A stretch of DNA of 64,000 bases from Stutzerimonas stutzeri (GCF_024448955.1 NZ_JAMOIH010000014.1:62001-126000), one strand, 5' to 3'; positions 8,885 through 18,084 are shown, counted from the stretch's first letter. The notes: a model not told the origin generated them from the sequence alone. Numbers and translations are program-made.

Positions 8885-9222
8885 TCAGCCTTGCGGACTT
8901 CCGCGCCAGCCTGCGCAATCGCAAGCACCCTTTCAGCGAGACGCTGGCCTACATCGACAGCGCCTATGATTACCAGCCAAGCCGCTTCATCAACGGCAGC
9001 GTGGAAAACGCCGCCGGAGAAAACGAAGGCTCGTGCAAGGCCCTTGGGCTGGCAATACTGGAAGGATTCACCACCGAAGAGGCCCTGTTGGCGTTTGGCG
9101 AGCATTATCAATCGGTGCTTGCCAACCCCAGCGGAACCGACCACCGCAACATCCGCGCATTGATGGAAACCGGCTTGCCGGGCGTGCGCTTCGATCAGCA
9201 GCCGCTGACACGGTTGTCCTGA
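8881..9222 (+). CDS. HopJ family protein
   Basis: A 113-residue protein of the HopJ family, recognised from FSETLAYIDSAYDY, FINGSVENAAGENEGSCK and EEALLAFGEHYQ. The ATG at 8881 overlaps the DUF1244 stop by four bases. The family was named after a candidate type III effector of P. syringae, but it is widespread in bacteria without type III secretion and here sits in a housekeeping context, so the effector name should not be taken as a function. Confidence 0.85.
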   Translation: MISLADFRASLRNRKHPFSETLAYIDSAYDYQPSRFINGSVENAAGENEGSCKALGLAILEGFTTEEALLAFGEHYQSVLANPSGTDHRNIRALMETGLPGVRFDQQPLTRLS

Positions 9223-9724
9223 TCAAGAGTTCGTTCAAGCACTGACGAGTGACGCTGTAATCGGTCGGCGCCTCTGTAGGGCCGAACTTGTTCGGCGTTC
9301 ACAGATCTGCGGCCGAATGAATTCGGCCCTACGGACTCGATTGGTCCAAAAAATAATTTCGCTTACGGATCAAGCCTGAAACGGGACAGCTTCAGATTCG
9401 CAAAATAAAAAAGGGCCGGCCAGGCACTTGGGGAAGGCTTTAGCGGACGGCCCTGAAAACCAAAGAGGCCGGGCAAGTCTGACGTCGCGACGCACCGCCG
9501 GCCATTGCGTTATCCCGATTGCCAGAATAGGCAGGCGCTATTGGACCGACGCTGCAAAAAACAGAACCGGTACAGTGCAAGTCAGCAGCTCGTGAGATGC
9601 AGGACCGCTTATCGAAGAGCCAGCCGACCAGCGCTTCTGACGCTTCCGTATAGTCCGCTATCAGCGCTTTTCCCGCCCAACCAAAGCCGGTAAGGTCCGA
9701 ACCGGTCTTATCGGAGTACTTCAC
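9223..9724. other. Intergenic gap with a REP-like unit
   Basis: This 502-bp gap holds the REP-like repeat listed separately (9275-9334). A second, weaker inverted repeat (GGGCCG/CGGCCC, about 9413-9453) follows an A-rich stretch. No coding frame here looks real; the open frames have no ribosome site. Confidence 0.5.
9275..9334. repeat. REP-like inverted repeat (GTAGGGCCGAA)
   Basis: The 11-bp arms GTAGGGCCGAA (9276-9286) and TTCGGCCCTAC (9322-9332) are perfect complements, with inner partial copies TTCGGC and GGCCGAAT. This belongs to the 'TAGGGCCGAA' class of Pseudomonas intergenic palindromes. Confidence 0.7.
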
Positions 9725-10483
9725 ATGCCCATCGCTGCCCTTTCCGGCCCGCAGTACCTGCGTGAAGGCCTGAAGCTGATCCTGAGCCCAGGGCTACGGC
9801 TGTTCGTCATCCTGCCGCTGACGGTCAATCTGCTGCTGTTCAGCGGGCTCATCTACCTTGCCCTTCGCCAGTTCGGCGGCTGGGTCGATGCCTTCATGCC
9901 GAGCCTGCCCGAGTGGCTGATGTTTCTGGAATACATCCTCTGGCCGCTGTTCGTGGTTCTGGTCGTGTTGATCGTGTTTTTTACCTTCACCATGCTCGCT
10001 AACATCGTCGCGGCCCCGTTCAACGGTTTTCTCGCCGAAAAAGTCGAGACGGTCGCGCGTGGCGAGGACAGTTCGCCACCGTTCAGTTGGACCGAGCTGC
10101 TGGCCATACTGCCGCGCACCATTGGCCGCGAAGCACGCAAGCTGGCCTATTTCGCACCTCGTGCGCTGGCATTGCTGATTCTTTCCTTCATCCCGGTGGT
10201 CAACCTGTTCGCCGCTCCGCTGTGGCTGCTGTTCGGCATCTGGATGATGGCTGTGCAGTACATCGATTACCCGGCGGACAACAACAAGCTGAGCTGGGCG
10301 GAAATGATGGTCTGGCTACGCCAGCGGCGCTGGAAAAGCCTGAGTTTCGGTGCGGTGACCTATGCCGCGCTGCTGGTGCCGGTGTTGAACCTGCTGATCA
10401 TGCCGGCAGCGGTGGCGGGCGCGACCCTGTTCTGGGTCCGTGAAGGCGGCCGGAAACACCCGGTGCCTGTCGCCACCCAGTGA
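9725..10483 (+). CDS. cysZ: Sulfate transporter CysZ
   Basis: A 252-residue inner-membrane protein with hydrophobic segments near residues 20-45, 65-95, 145-185 and 205-230, as in CysZ. The opening [25 protein letters not shown] and the central [15 protein letters not shown] are close to the family pattern. CysZ is a proton-driven sulfate channel that feeds cysteine biosynthesis. GGAG sits just before the ATG at 9725. The usual cysK partner is not adjacent here. Confidence 0.9.
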   Translation: MPIAALSGPQYLREGLKLILSPGLRLFVILPLTVNLLLFSGLIYLALRQFGGWVDAFMPSLPEWLMFLEYILWPLFVVLVVLIVFFTFTMLANIVAAPFNGFLAEKVETVARGEDSSPPFSWTELLAILPRTIGREARKLAYFAPRALALLILSFIPVVNLFAAPLWLLFGIWMMAVQYIDYPADNNKLSWAEMMVWLRQRRWKSLSFGAVTYAALLVPVLNLLIMPAAVAGATLFWVREGGRKHPVPVATQ

Positions 10484-10540
10484 ACTGCGGGAGGGGTTGA
10501 TGTCTAGATTCGAACACATCGAATTCAGGAGCCCTTCCCA

Positions 10541-11149
10541 ATGGCGCTTTCCGCACTGTCGATCAACTGCACACTCAAGGCCTCTCCCAACACGTCGTCC
10601 TGCAGCTTGCTGCTGAGCCAGGCCGAGCGGGAACTGGAAAAGCTCGGCGTGACGTGCGAGCAGCTACGCGCGGTGGATTTCAACATCAAACCGGGTGTGA
10701 CCTCTGACGAAGGCCCGGGCGATGACTGGCCGATGATCCGCGAGAAGATACTCGCCGCAGACATCCTTTTGCTGGGCACGCCGATCTGGCTGGGGCACCC
10801 GTCCAGCATCTGCCAACGGGTACTCGAGCGTCTCGATGCGTTTCTCAGCGAAACCGACGATCAGCAACGGATGGTCTCCTATGGTCGGGTCGCCTGTGTC
10901 GCCGTGGTCGGCAACGAAGACGGTGCGCACCATGTGGTGGCCGAGCTGTACCAAGGGCTGAACGATGTAGGTTTCAGCATCCCCGCCAACGGCTGCACCT
11001 ACTGGGTCGGAGAAGCGATGGGGTCGACGGACTACAAGGATGCAGGCCCCCGCGAGAAAACCGCCAATACCAATGCGATGCTGGCTCGCAACGCGGTGCA
11101 CTTGGCGAAACTGCTCAAACAGTCTGGTTATCCGGGAGCCTCGGAGTAG
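10541..11149 (+). CDS. NAD(P)H-dependent FMN reductase/flavodoxin-fold protein
   Basis: A 202-residue flavodoxin-fold protein. The N-terminal INCTLKASPNTSSC loop is the phosphate-binding loop of NAD(P)H:FMN reductases, and LLGTPIWLGHPS matches their isoalloxazine-binding loop. The protein lacks any other domain. Its substrate may be a quinone, an azo compound or flavin itself; sequence does not tell. AGGAG precedes the ATG by 9 bases. It follows cysZ by 57 bp on the same strand. Confidence 0.75.
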   Translation: MALSALSINCTLKASPNTSSCSLLLSQAERELEKLGVTCEQLRAVDFNIKPGVTSDEGPGDDWPMIREKILAADILLLGTPIWLGHPSSICQRVLERLDAFLSETDDQQRMVSYGRVACVAVVGNEDGAHHVVAELYQGLNDVGFSIPANGCTYWVGEAMGSTDYKDAGPREKTANTNAMLARNAVHLAKLLKQSGYPGASE

Positions 11150-11324
11150 CAGGTAGATCAGCGCCGAGATCGGGACGCTCGGCGTCGAGATAGCTGAGTT
11201 GCACCTACGCGACCCGACCCATCCTCTTTTGTAAGGAGGGGACGAGGGCCGCGTAGACGAAACCCTTCAATCTGATTGGTTAGGCACGCGACGATGCGAC
11301 GACGCGCTCAGGCAATTGGCCGGC

Positions 11325-12434
11325 TCAAGCCAGCGTCTTCAGCGCCTCACGGCTGAACGGCAGGATGTCCTGCATACGCCCTTCGCGAACCTTCAGCGCC
11401 CAATCGGGATCGCAGATCAGCGCACGTCCCACCGCAACCAGATCGAACTCTTCCTTGCTCAGACGCTCGAGCAGGCCTTCGATATTGGCCGGCTGCGCCA
11501 CCTTGTCGGTCTTGACCATGAACTGCAGGAACTCGCCGTCCAGCCCCACGCTACCCACGGTGATTGTCGGTTTGCCGGTGAGCTGGCGGGTCCAGCCGGC
11601 CAGATTGAGATCCGAGCCTTCGAACTCCGGCTCCCAAAAACGGCGCGTCGAGCAATGGAAAATGTCCACGCCCGCCGCCGACAGCGGTGCGAGGAATTCG
11701 CCCAGCGCCTCTGGAGTGGTGACCAGGCGCGCGGTGTAGTCCTGCTGCTTCCACTGGGAGAAACGGAAAATGATCGGAAAATCCGCGCCCACCGCAGCCC
11801 GTACCGCGCTGATCAGCTCGATGGCGAAACGCGAGCGGTTGGCCAGGCTGCCGCCGTACTCATCGGTGCGCTGGTTGCTGCCTTCCCAGAAGAACTGGTC
11901 GATCAGGTAGCCATGTGCACCGTGGATTTCGACGCCATCCATGCCGATGGCCTTGGCATCCGCGGCCGCCTGGGCGAAGGCCGCGATCACGTCCTGGATA
12001 TCCTGTTTGGTCATGCCGTGGACGACGACCTGATCATCCTTGCGCTTCTCCATCGGCCCATACCCCAGCACCTCCGGCTCCGGCTCGGTGCCCTTGCGGC
12101 GCACATTACCGACGTGCCAGAGCTGCGGAACGATCTTGCCACCCGCCGCATGCACCGCATCGACCACGGTTTTCCAGCCGGCCAGGGCATCCTCGCCATA
12201 GAAGCGCGGCACCTGCGGGTAACCATTGGAAGCCTGGTGGCCGACCGTGGTGCCCTCGGTGATGATCAGCCCAACGCCCGAAGCGGCACGGCGGCGATAG
12301 TACGCGACGACGTCAGCGGTCGGCACGCCGTTGGGCGAGAAGGATCGGGTCATCGGCGCCATGACCACGCGGGTCGGCAGTTGCAGGCTGCCGAGCTGGA
12401 ATGGCTGAAACAGGGCGTTTACGGCTGCGGTCAT
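11325..12434 (-). CDS. Old Yellow Enzyme family NADH:flavin oxidoreductase (NemA-like)
   Basis: A 369-residue FMN-dependent ene-reductase of the OYE family. It has the N-terminal VVMAPMTRSF (flavin-binding), LWHVGNV, EIHGAHGYLIDQFFWEGSNQRTDEYGG and the C-terminal VAVGRALICDPDW. Enzymes of this class reduce activated alkenes, nitro compounds and other electrophiles with NAD(P)H. The ATG at 12434 has AAGGAG before it. The gene lies 65 bp downstream of a TetR regulator on the same strand, and an operator-like sequence repeated upstream of that regulator sits in the gap, so induction by electrophiles through this regulator, as with NemR/NemA, is likely. Confidence 0.88.
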   Translation of the reverse strand: MTAAVNALFQPFQLGSLQLPTRVVMAPMTRSFSPNGVPTADVVAYYRRRAASGVGLIITEGTTVGHQASNGYPQVPRFYGEDALAGWKTVVDAVHAAGGKIVPQLWHVGNVRRKGTEPEPEVLGYGPMEKRKDDQVVVHGMTKQDIQDVIAAFAQAAADAKAIGMDGVEIHGAHGYLIDQFFWEGSNQRTDEYGGSLANRSRFAIELISAVRAAVGADFPIIFRFSQWKQQDYTARLVTTPEALGEFLAPLSAAGVDIFHCSTRRFWEPEFEGSDLNLAGWTRQLTGKPTITVGSVGLDGEFLQFMVKTDKVAQPANIEGLLERLSKEEFDLVAVGRALICDPDWALKVREGRMQDILPFSREALKTLA

Positions 12435-12467
12435 CGTTATCTCCTTGTTGATCCGGGTTACAAAAGC

Positions 12468-12480
12468 GACCGGTCGTCTC
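12468..12480. promoter_or_regulatory. Putative TetR operator in front of the OYE gene
   Basis: GACCGGTCGTCTC, with the 10-bp palindrome CGACCGGTCG at its left edge (12467-12476). The same 13 bases recur at 13111-13123 directly before the regulator. It sits in the 65-bp gap between the regulator stop and the OYE start, where a repressor could block OYE transcription. Confidence 0.6.
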
Positions 12481-12499
12481 ACCACTCGCCACAAAAAAA

Positions 12500-13096
12500 T
12501 TAGCGAAGTGTCAGCAGACGCTCCAGTTGGGTTAGAAAACTGTTCAGCGGCGCGACGCTTCGGCCCACCTTCATGCGCAGCAGCGCGCCTTCCCAGGCGT
12601 TGCCAATGAATTCGGCGAGCGCCTGACAATCGATGCTCTGATCGATTTCACCCGCATCACGGGCCTGTTCGAGACAGGCCGCCAATACCTCGACGGAGCG
12701 CAGCAGAATGGCTTCCACCTGACACCCGATTGGCTGCGACAACTCAGCCATCTCAAAGCTCAGGCTGCCAATGAAGCAATGGTATTCAGGGCACTCCTGT
12801 CGCGCGAAATGCGCGACGAGCTCGGCGTAATGGCCAAGAATACGGGCGCGCGGATTCAACACAGGGTTGCTCAACGCAGCTTGGTAACGCGCCAAACGTG
12901 GCGTATAGAGATGGTCGAGCGCCTGCAGGGCGAAATCTTCCTTGCTGGCGAAGTAGTGATAGAACGAACCCTTGGGAATACCGGCAGCCTGGACGATTTC
13001 CAGCACGCCAGTGCCGTGATAGCCACGACGGGTCATCACCTGCGCGCCTTTGGCCAGGATCAGTTCACGCTTATCGATTCGAGCTCGGCTGTTCAT
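12500..13096 (-). CDS. TetR/AcrR family transcriptional regulator (NemR-like)
   Basis: A 198-residue TetR repressor. The N-terminal helix-turn-helix is clear: GAQVMTRRGYHGTGVLEIVQAAGIPKGSFYHYFASKEDF. The C-terminal ligand domain contains cysteines (ECPEYHC, IGCQ) that could sense electrophiles as in NemR, but this is inference. Start choice is uncertain: the ATG at 13096 is used here, and an in-frame ATG at 13108 would add four residues; neither has a good ribosome site. The operator-like sequence at 13111-13123 lies immediately upstream, suggesting autoregulation. Its target is probably the OYE gene that follows. Confidence 0.85.
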   Translation of the reverse strand: MNSRARIDKRELILAKGAQVMTRRGYHGTGVLEIVQAAGIPKGSFYHYFASKEDFALQALDHLYTPRLARYQAALSNPVLNPRARILGHYAELVAHFARQECPEYHCFIGSLSFEMAELSQPIGCQVEAILLRSVEVLAACLEQARDAGEIDQSIDCQALAEFIGNAWEGALLRMKVGRSVAPLNSFLTQLERLLTLR

Positions 13097-13110
13097 GAAA
13101 CCGAGCATAT

Positions 13111-13123
13111 GACCGGTCGTCTC
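13111..13123. promoter_or_regulatory. Putative autoregulatory operator before the TetR gene
   Basis: GACCGGTCGTCTC is identical over 13 bases to the sequence at 12468-12480. It begins only 2-15 bases upstream of the possible regulator starts, so binding would overlap the translation start or promoter. Confidence 0.6.
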
Positions 13124-13203
13124 GTGCGAACAGCATCATCCATGAGGCTTATTGCGCCGATACGATCGCGACGATGGCGGGGGCTTTTTAGCGAAGATGG
13201 AAA

Positions 13204-13227
13204 GCGCAGCGGCAAATACCGCTGCGC
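13204..13227 (-). terminator. Hairpin downstream of the glutathione peroxidase gene
   Basis: A perfect 9-bp stem (GCGCAGCGG 13204-13212 with CCGCTGCGC 13219-13227) and 6-base loop, 15 bp beyond the minus-strand stop. On that strand only a short TTT follows, so termination may be modest. Confidence 0.6.
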
Positions 13228-13242
13228 CCGATGAGCGAAGGG

Positions 13243-13725
13243 TCAGGCGAGCGCGTTTTCGATCGCCTGGATCAGCGCCGGATCGTCCGGGGCGGTACGG
13301 GGCGAGAATCGCGCCAGCACACGACCGTCCTTGTCGACGAGAAACTTCTCGAAATTCCAGCTGATGTCACCGGGGAAATCCGCACCCTCGCCCGCCAGCA
13401 GACGGTAGAGCGGATGACGTTGCGGGCCGTTGACCTCGAGCTTGCTACTCAACGGAAAACTGATGCCGTAGTTCTCGTTGCAGAACTGCAGGATCTCCGC
13501 GTCGCTGCCCGGCTCCTGCGCCGCGAACTGGTTGCAGGGAATGCCGAGCACACCGAAACCACGATCCTGATAACGCTGATGCAACGCCTGCAGTCCCGCG
13601 TATTGAGGAGTCAGGCCGCACTCGGAAGCCACATTGACCACCAGCGTCAGCTGATTTTTAAGCGGCCCGAGGGGCAGCTCCTGGCCAGCGAGGCCGGGTA
13701 GGACCAAATCGTGGAACGCGCTCAT
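13243..13725 (-). CDS. Glutathione peroxidase family thiol peroxidase
   Basis: A 160-residue single-domain peroxidase. The active-site cysteine is in VNVASECGLTPQY, the second conserved block is GIPCNQFAAQEPG, and the Trp-Asn pair is in ISWNFEKFLVDKDG. Bacterial non-selenium members usually reduce hydroperoxides with thioredoxin rather than glutathione. GGAG precedes the ATG at 13725. It is next to slyD, as in P. aeruginosa. The paired hairpins on either side suggest a monocistronic unit. Confidence 0.9.
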   Translation of the reverse strand: MSAFHDLVLPGLAGQELPLGPLKNQLTLVVNVASECGLTPQYAGLQALHQRYQDRGFGVLGIPCNQFAAQEPGSDAEILQFCNENYGISFPLSSKLEVNGPQRHPLYRLLAGEGADFPGDISWNFEKFLVDKDGRVLARFSPRTAPDDPALIQAIENALA

Positions 13726-13744
13726 TCTCTCTTCTCCAGAGGGT

Positions 13745-13774
13745 AAAAAAGCGCTCCGGCTTTACCGAAGCGCT
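13745..13774 (-). terminator. Rho-independent terminator of slyD
   Basis: On the minus strand, AGCGCTTCGG pairs with CCGGAGCGCT (13765-13774 with 13750-13759, one wobble) around a 5-base loop, and a run of six T follows (13745-13750 as A on the plus strand). It lies between slyD and the peroxidase gene. Confidence 0.85.
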
Positions 13775-13828
13775 TCGTCGCCCGACCTTCTCGGTCGAGC
13801 CTGTCGCCACCCGCTCGCTGCGAGGGGA

Positions 13829-14314
13829 TCAGTGGTGATGGCCACCTTCGCCATGAACGTGACCATGGGCGACTTCTTCTTCGCTGGCATCACGCACATC
13901 GACGATCTTGACATCGAAGTTCAGACGCTGACCAGCCAGCGGATGGTTGCCGTCAACGATCACGTCGTCGCCTTCGACATCACGGATGGTAACGATCTGC
14001 ATACCGCCGTCCGGACCCGAAGCGTGGAATTGCATGCCGACTTCCAGCTCGTCGACGCCTTCGAACATAGCGCGATTGAGCGTCGCGACCAGTTCAGGGC
14101 TGTACTCGCCGTAGGCATCCTGCGGCTCGATGGCGACCGTCACGTGATCACCGCCCTGCTTGCCTTCCAGGGCCTTTTCCAGGCCGGAAATGATATTGCC
14201 TGCGCCATGCAGGTAGACCAGCGGCGCGCCGCCGGCCGAGCTGTCGATTACCTCACCGGCATCGTTGGTGAGCGTGTAGTCGATTGACACAGCCTTGTTC
14301 GCGGCAATCTGCAT
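13829..14314 (-). CDS. slyD: FKBP-type peptidyl-prolyl isomerase SlyD
   Basis: A 161-residue SlyD. It shows the FKBP half (ANKAVSIDYTLTND...GEVIDSS), the inserted IF chaperone domain (about residues 70-125, from PQDAYGEYSPELV to DGNHPLAGQRL), and a histidine-rich metal-binding tail ending GHVHGEGGHHH. SlyD is a cytoplasmic prolyl isomerase and chaperone that supplies nickel to hydrogenase or urease maturation where these exist. It is transcribed away from ackA, with a 227-bp divergent promoter region between them. Confidence 0.93.
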   Translation of the reverse strand: MQIAANKAVSIDYTLTNDAGEVIDSSAGGAPLVYLHGAGNIISGLEKALEGKQGGDHVTVAIEPQDAYGEYSPELVATLNRAMFEGVDELEVGMQFHASGPDGGMQIVTIRDVEGDDVIVDGNHPLAGQRLNFDVKIVDVRDASEEEVAHGHVHGEGGHHH

Positions 14315-14541
14315 GAGGCAAAACCTTTGCTGGGGAATGTGGGGTCAAAGTTTAACCGCGAGCTGCGGCGATTGCGAACCAAGCCCGGATAAAAGGGCCA
14401 GCATTGGCTTGAAGACCCCCTGCGCTACGAGGTGTCGCATACAACCTTTGGAGAGCATCGGTCAGTCATGAGCTATGTCAGTATCCGATCACGCAAGCTA
14501 AGCGAAACTCCAATAATTAATGCGCGTTCCAAGGAGCACTG

Positions 14542-15729
14542 ATGTCGGCTCGAAACATCCTGGTGATCAACTGCGGCAGTTCGTCGATCAAATTCGCACT
14601 GGTCAACGAAACGCAAGCGACCTTCCCCCTGCACGGCCTGGCAGAACGCATAGGCAGCCCTGAGGCGGTGCTCCACTGGCAGCGGGGAGACGACAAGCAG
14701 ACATTGGAAATCCCCGGCGCCGACCATCGCGCCGCGCTGGAGCAGTTGTTACCGCTCGCCCAGGAAGCGGCCGGCGGCAGGCTCGACGGCATTGGCCACC
14801 GAGTCGTGCATGGCGGTGAGCATTTCACCGGTTCCAGCCTGATCGACGAGCACGTGCTCAAAGCGATTCGTGACAGCGCTCAGCTGGCTCCGCTGCATAA
14901 TCCCGCCAACCTGGTTGGCATCGAAGCCGCCATCACACTGTTCCCTACCCTGCCGCAAGTCAGCGTATTCGATACGGCGTTTCACCAGACCATGCCCGAA
15001 CACGCCTTCCGTTACGCCGTGCCCGAGTTCCTTTACAAGGAGCACAACGTCCGCCGCTATGGTTTCCACGGCACCAGCCACAACTATGTCAGCAAGCGTG
15101 CCGCTGAAATGACCGGGCTGGCAGCGGACGACAGCTGCTGGCTGACCGCGCACCTGGGCAATGGTTGCTCGACCTGCGCCATCGTCAACGGCGAAAGCCG
15201 CGACACCAGCATGGGCCTGACGCCACTGGAAGGTCTGGTGATGGGCACGCGCAGCGGCGACGTCGATCCCAACCTACACAGCTACCTGAACCGCACGCTG
15301 GGCTGGAGCCTCGAGCAGATCGACCGCATGCTTAACCACGACAGCGGTCTGAAAGGCCTGTCTGGCCTGTCTAACGACCTGCGCACACTTCATGAAGCCC
15401 GCGTCGCTGGCCACGCAGGCGCGAACCTAGCGCTGGAGGTGTTCTGCTATCGCCTGGCCAAATCCCTGGCGAGCATGGCCTGCGCCCTGCCGAAGCTCGA
15501 CGGCCTGATTTTCACCGGCGGCATCGGAGAGAACTCCGTAGCGGTGCGCAGCCGCACCCTGGAACACCTCAAGCTGTTCAATTTCAAACTCGACGAAGAA
15601 GCCAACGCACGCTGCACACGCGGCGTCGGTGGAGAAATACAGGCCGCAGGCAGCCCACGCGTCCTGGTCGTTCCCACAAACGAAGAACGCCAGATCGCGC
15701 TGGACACGCTGGCATTGCTCGACGCCTGA
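14542..15729 (+). CDS. ackA: Acetate kinase
   Basis: A 395-residue acetate kinase: N-terminal [16 protein letters not shown] phosphate-binding motif, [41 protein letters not shown] and GGIGENS. It interconverts acetyl phosphate plus ADP with acetate plus ATP. AAGGAG lies before the ATG at 14542. It is followed by pta after a 106-bp gap that contains a hairpin, so pta may be transcribed at a lower level than ackA. Confidence 0.95.
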   Translation: MSARNILVINCGSSSIKFALVNETQATFPLHGLAERIGSPEAVLHWQRGDDKQTLEIPGADHRAALEQLLPLAQEAAGGRLDGIGHRVVHGGEHFTGSSLIDEHVLKAIRDSAQLAPLHNPANLVGIEAAITLFPTLPQVSVFDTAFHQTMPEHAFRYAVPEFLYKEHNVRRYGFHGTSHNYVSKRAAEMTGLAADDSCWLTAHLGNGCSTCAIVNGESRDTSMGLTPLEGLVMGTRSGDVDPNLHSYLNRTLGWSLEQIDRMLNHDSGLKGLSGLSNDLRTLHEARVAGHAGANLALEVFCYRLAKSLASMACALPKLDGLIFTGGIGENSVAVRSRTLEHLKLFNFKLDEEANARCTRGVGGEIQAAGSPRVLVVPTNEERQIALDTLALLDA

Positions 15730-15758
15730 CAACCCGCCGACACGAACGCGCCTCTGCA

Positions 15759-15792
15759 AAACCCGACGACCGAGAAAGGCGTCGGGTTTCGT
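15759..15792 (+). terminator. Intercistronic hairpin between ackA and pta
   Basis: AAACCCGACG (15759-15768) pairs perfectly with CGTCGGGTTT (15780-15789) around an 11-base loop; the T run is short (TTTC). It looks like a partial terminator or an mRNA-stabilising stem that sets the ackA:pta ratio. Confidence 0.7.
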
Positions 15793-15835
15793 CCAATCAG
15801 CATCGCCTTCGCCCTTTGTTCGACAGGAGATCACC

Positions 15836-17944
15836 ATGCATACGCTCTTCCTCGCCCCCTGCGGTTTCGGTGGCGGCCTCAACTCCATCAGCCTCGGCCT
15901 GATCCGTGCATTGGAACGTGCCGGACTGAAAGTTGGTTTCTTCAAGCCCATCGCCCAGCCCTTTCCGCTCGACCAGGGCCGCGAGCGCTCCTGCGTGCTG
16001 GTGGAAAACACACTGAATATCGCTTCGCCAGAACCGCTCCCGCTGGAACAGGTGGAGCGTCAACTGGCCGATGGCGAACTCGACCTGCTGCTCGAAGATG
16101 TGGTCAGCCGTTATCAGGAAGTCGCCACTGGCAAGGATGTGGTGATTGTCGAAGGCATGGTGCCGACGCGGGAGTTCAACCACACCTCGCGCATCAATAC
16201 GCACCTGGCCAAAAGCCTCGACGCGGAAGTCATTCTGATCGCCGCACAAGGTAGCGACACACTCAAGCGTCTGGCCGAGCGCATCGAGATTCAGGCGCAG
16301 CTGTTCGGTGGCGCCAAGGATCCGAAGGTGCTCGGTCTGATCCTGAACAAGGTCAAGAGCGACGACGGCGTGGCGAGCTTCGTCGAACGCATGAAGGAAC
16401 AGCTGCCGCTGCTCGGCACCCAGGATTTCCAGCTGCTCGGCGCGATTCCCTTCGCTGAGGAGTTGAACGCCCTGCGCACCCGCGACATCGCTCAGCTGCT
16501 GGATGCCAAGGTGCTTCACGCTGGTGAAGCCGAGCATCGCCGCGTGAGCAAGATCGTTCTGTGCGCACGGGCCGTGCCCAACACGGTGCAGCTGCTGCAG
16601 CCCGGCGTGCTGGTGGTCACTCCGGGGGACCGCGACGACATCATCCTGGCCGCCAGCCTGGCCTCGCTCAACGGTGTCGACCTCGCAGGCCTTCTGCTGT
16701 GCAGCGACTTCGCCCCCGACCCGCGTATTCTCGAATTGTGCAAGGCGGCCCTGGACCGCGGCCTGCCGGTGATGACGGTGCAAACCGGCTCCTATGACAC
16801 CGCCACCAACCTGTTCGGCCTGAACAAGGAAACCCCTTCCGACGATATCGAGCGCGCCAGTCAGGTAACCGATTTCATCGCCACGCACTTGCAGCCCGAC
16901 CTGCTGCACACGCGGCTCAGCGTGCCGCGCAGCGAGTTGCGCCTGTCGCCGCCGGCGTTCCGCTATCAACTGGTCAAGCGCGCCCAGCAGGCGAACAAGC
17001 GCATCGTCCTGCCGGAAGGCAACGAGCCGCGCACCATTCGCGCCGCGGCCATCTGCCAGGAGCGAGGCATTGCCCGCTGCGTCCTGCTGGCCAAGCCGGA
17101 TGAAGTGCAGGCGGTCGCACGCGAACAGGGCATCAACCTGCCGGCCAGCCTGGAAATTCTCGATCCGGAGCTGATCATCGATCAGTACGTCGAGCCCATG
17201 TGCGAAATGCGCAAGTCGAAAGGGCTCACCCCGAGCGATGCCCGCGAGCAACTCAAGGACACCGTGGTGCTAGGCACCATGATGCTGGCGCTGGACGAAG
17301 TGGATGGCCTGGTTTCCGGTGCCGTGCATACCACCGCCAATACCATTCGCCCGGCGCTTCAGCTGATCAAGACCGCGCCTGGCTACAGCCTGGTGTCCTC
17401 GGTGTTCTTCATGCTGCTGCCGGATCAGGTGCTGGTTTATGGCGACTGCGCGGTCAACCCCAATCCGAGCGCCACGGAGCTCGCGGAAATTGCTCTGCAG
17501 AGTGCCGAGTCGGCCGTCGCCCTTGGGGTGAATCCGCGAGTGGCCATGATCAGCTACTCCACCGGAACGTCCGGCAGCGGCGCCGAGGTAGAGAAAGTCG
17601 CCGAAGCCACACGCATTGCCCAGGAGCGCGCACCCAACCTGCCAATCGACGGCCCGTTGCAGTATGACGCCGCGTCGGTCGCCAGCGTCGGCAAGCAGAA
17701 GGCGCCGAACAGCCTGGTTGCCGGTCAGGCGACCGTGTTCATCTTCCCCGACCTGAACACCGGCAACACCACTTATAAAGCGGTTCAGCGTAGCGCCAAC
17801 GTGATCAGCGTTGGCCCAATGCTGCAAGGCCTGCGCAAACCGGTGAACGACCTGTCTCGCGGCGCACTGGTGGATGACATCGTCTTCACCATCGCACTCA
17901 CCGCGCTACAGGCCGATAGCAACGGCGACAAGCCTGAAGCTTGA
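15836..17944 (+). CDS. pta: Phosphate acetyltransferase (long form)
   Basis: A 702-residue long-type Pta. The N-terminal 350 residues form the P-loop/BioD-like and DRTGG domains (APCGFGGGLNSISLGLIRAL, IVEGMVPT), and the C-terminal 330 residues hold the catalytic domain (RIVLPEGNEPRTIRAA, GLVSGAVHTTANTIRPALQ, SYSTGTSGSG, DGPLQYDAA). It converts acetyl-CoA and phosphate to acetyl phosphate for AckA. The ATG at 15836 has AGGAG 8 bases upstream; an in-frame extension from 15629 inside ackA is not credible. Confidence 0.95.
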   Translation: MHTLFLAPCGFGGGLNSISLGLIRALERAGLKVGFFKPIAQPFPLDQGRERSCVLVENTLNIASPEPLPLEQVERQLADGELDLLLEDVVSRYQEVATGKDVVIVEGMVPTREFNHTSRINTHLAKSLDAEVILIAAQGSDTLKRLAERIEIQAQLFGGAKDPKVLGLILNKVKSDDGVASFVERMKEQLPLLGTQDFQLLGAIPFAEELNALRTRDIAQLLDAKVLHAGEAEHRRVSKIVLCARAVPNTVQLLQPGVLVVTPGDRDDIILAASLASLNGVDLAGLLLCSDFAPDPRILELCKAALDRGLPVMTVQTGSYDTATNLFGLNKETPSDDIERASQVTDFIATHLQPDLLHTRLSVPRSELRLSPPAFRYQLVKRAQQANKRIVLPEGNEPRTIRAAAICQERGIARCVLLAKPDEVQAVAREQGINLPASLEILDPELIIDQYVEPMCEMRKSKGLTPSDAREQLKDTVVLGTMMLALDEVDGLVSGAVHTTANTIRPALQLIKTAPGYSLVSSVFFMLLPDQVLVYGDCAVNPNPSATELAEIALQSAESAVALGVNPRVAMISYSTGTSGSGAEVEKVAEATRIAQERAPNLPIDGPLQYDAASVASVGKQKAPNSLVAGQATVFIFPDLNTGNTTYKAVQRSANVISVGPMLQGLRKPVNDLSRGALVDDIVFTIALTALQADSNGDKPEA

Positions 17945-18011
17945 AACAAAAGCTTGGCGGGCGTACCAGCGATGCTGGGACCCGTATTAGGGCGGGCCGT
18001 GCAGCGTCCCG

Positions 18012-18084
18012 TAGGGTGGGCTTCAGCCCACCAAGCCCTGCCCCAGCCGGTGGGCTGAAGCGGAACGCCGCACGGCCCACCCTA
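18012..18084. repeat. REP-type double inverted repeat (TAGGGTGGGC)
   Basis: Outer arms TAGGGTGGGC (18012-18021) and GCCCACCCTA (18075-18084), and inner arms CTTCAGCCCACC (18021-18032) and GGTGGGCTGAAG (18049-18060), are all perfect complements. This 'TAGGGTGGGCTTCAGCCCACC' family is common between Pseudomonas genes. Being 68 bp after pta, it may protect or end the ackA-pta transcript. Confidence 0.8.

Noticed and set aside
8881..9222. HopJ as a true type III secreted effector
   Set aside because: There is no secretion locus, no hrp-box seen, and the gene is fused by overlap to a conserved cytoplasmic protein gene.
11316..12503. A 395-codon frame on the plus strand
   Set aside because: It is antisense to the Old Yellow Enzyme gene and shows no family signature.
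15797..17251. A 484-codon frame on the minus strand
   Set aside because: It is antisense to pta, which has full family motifs; long antisense frames are usual in GC-rich DNA.
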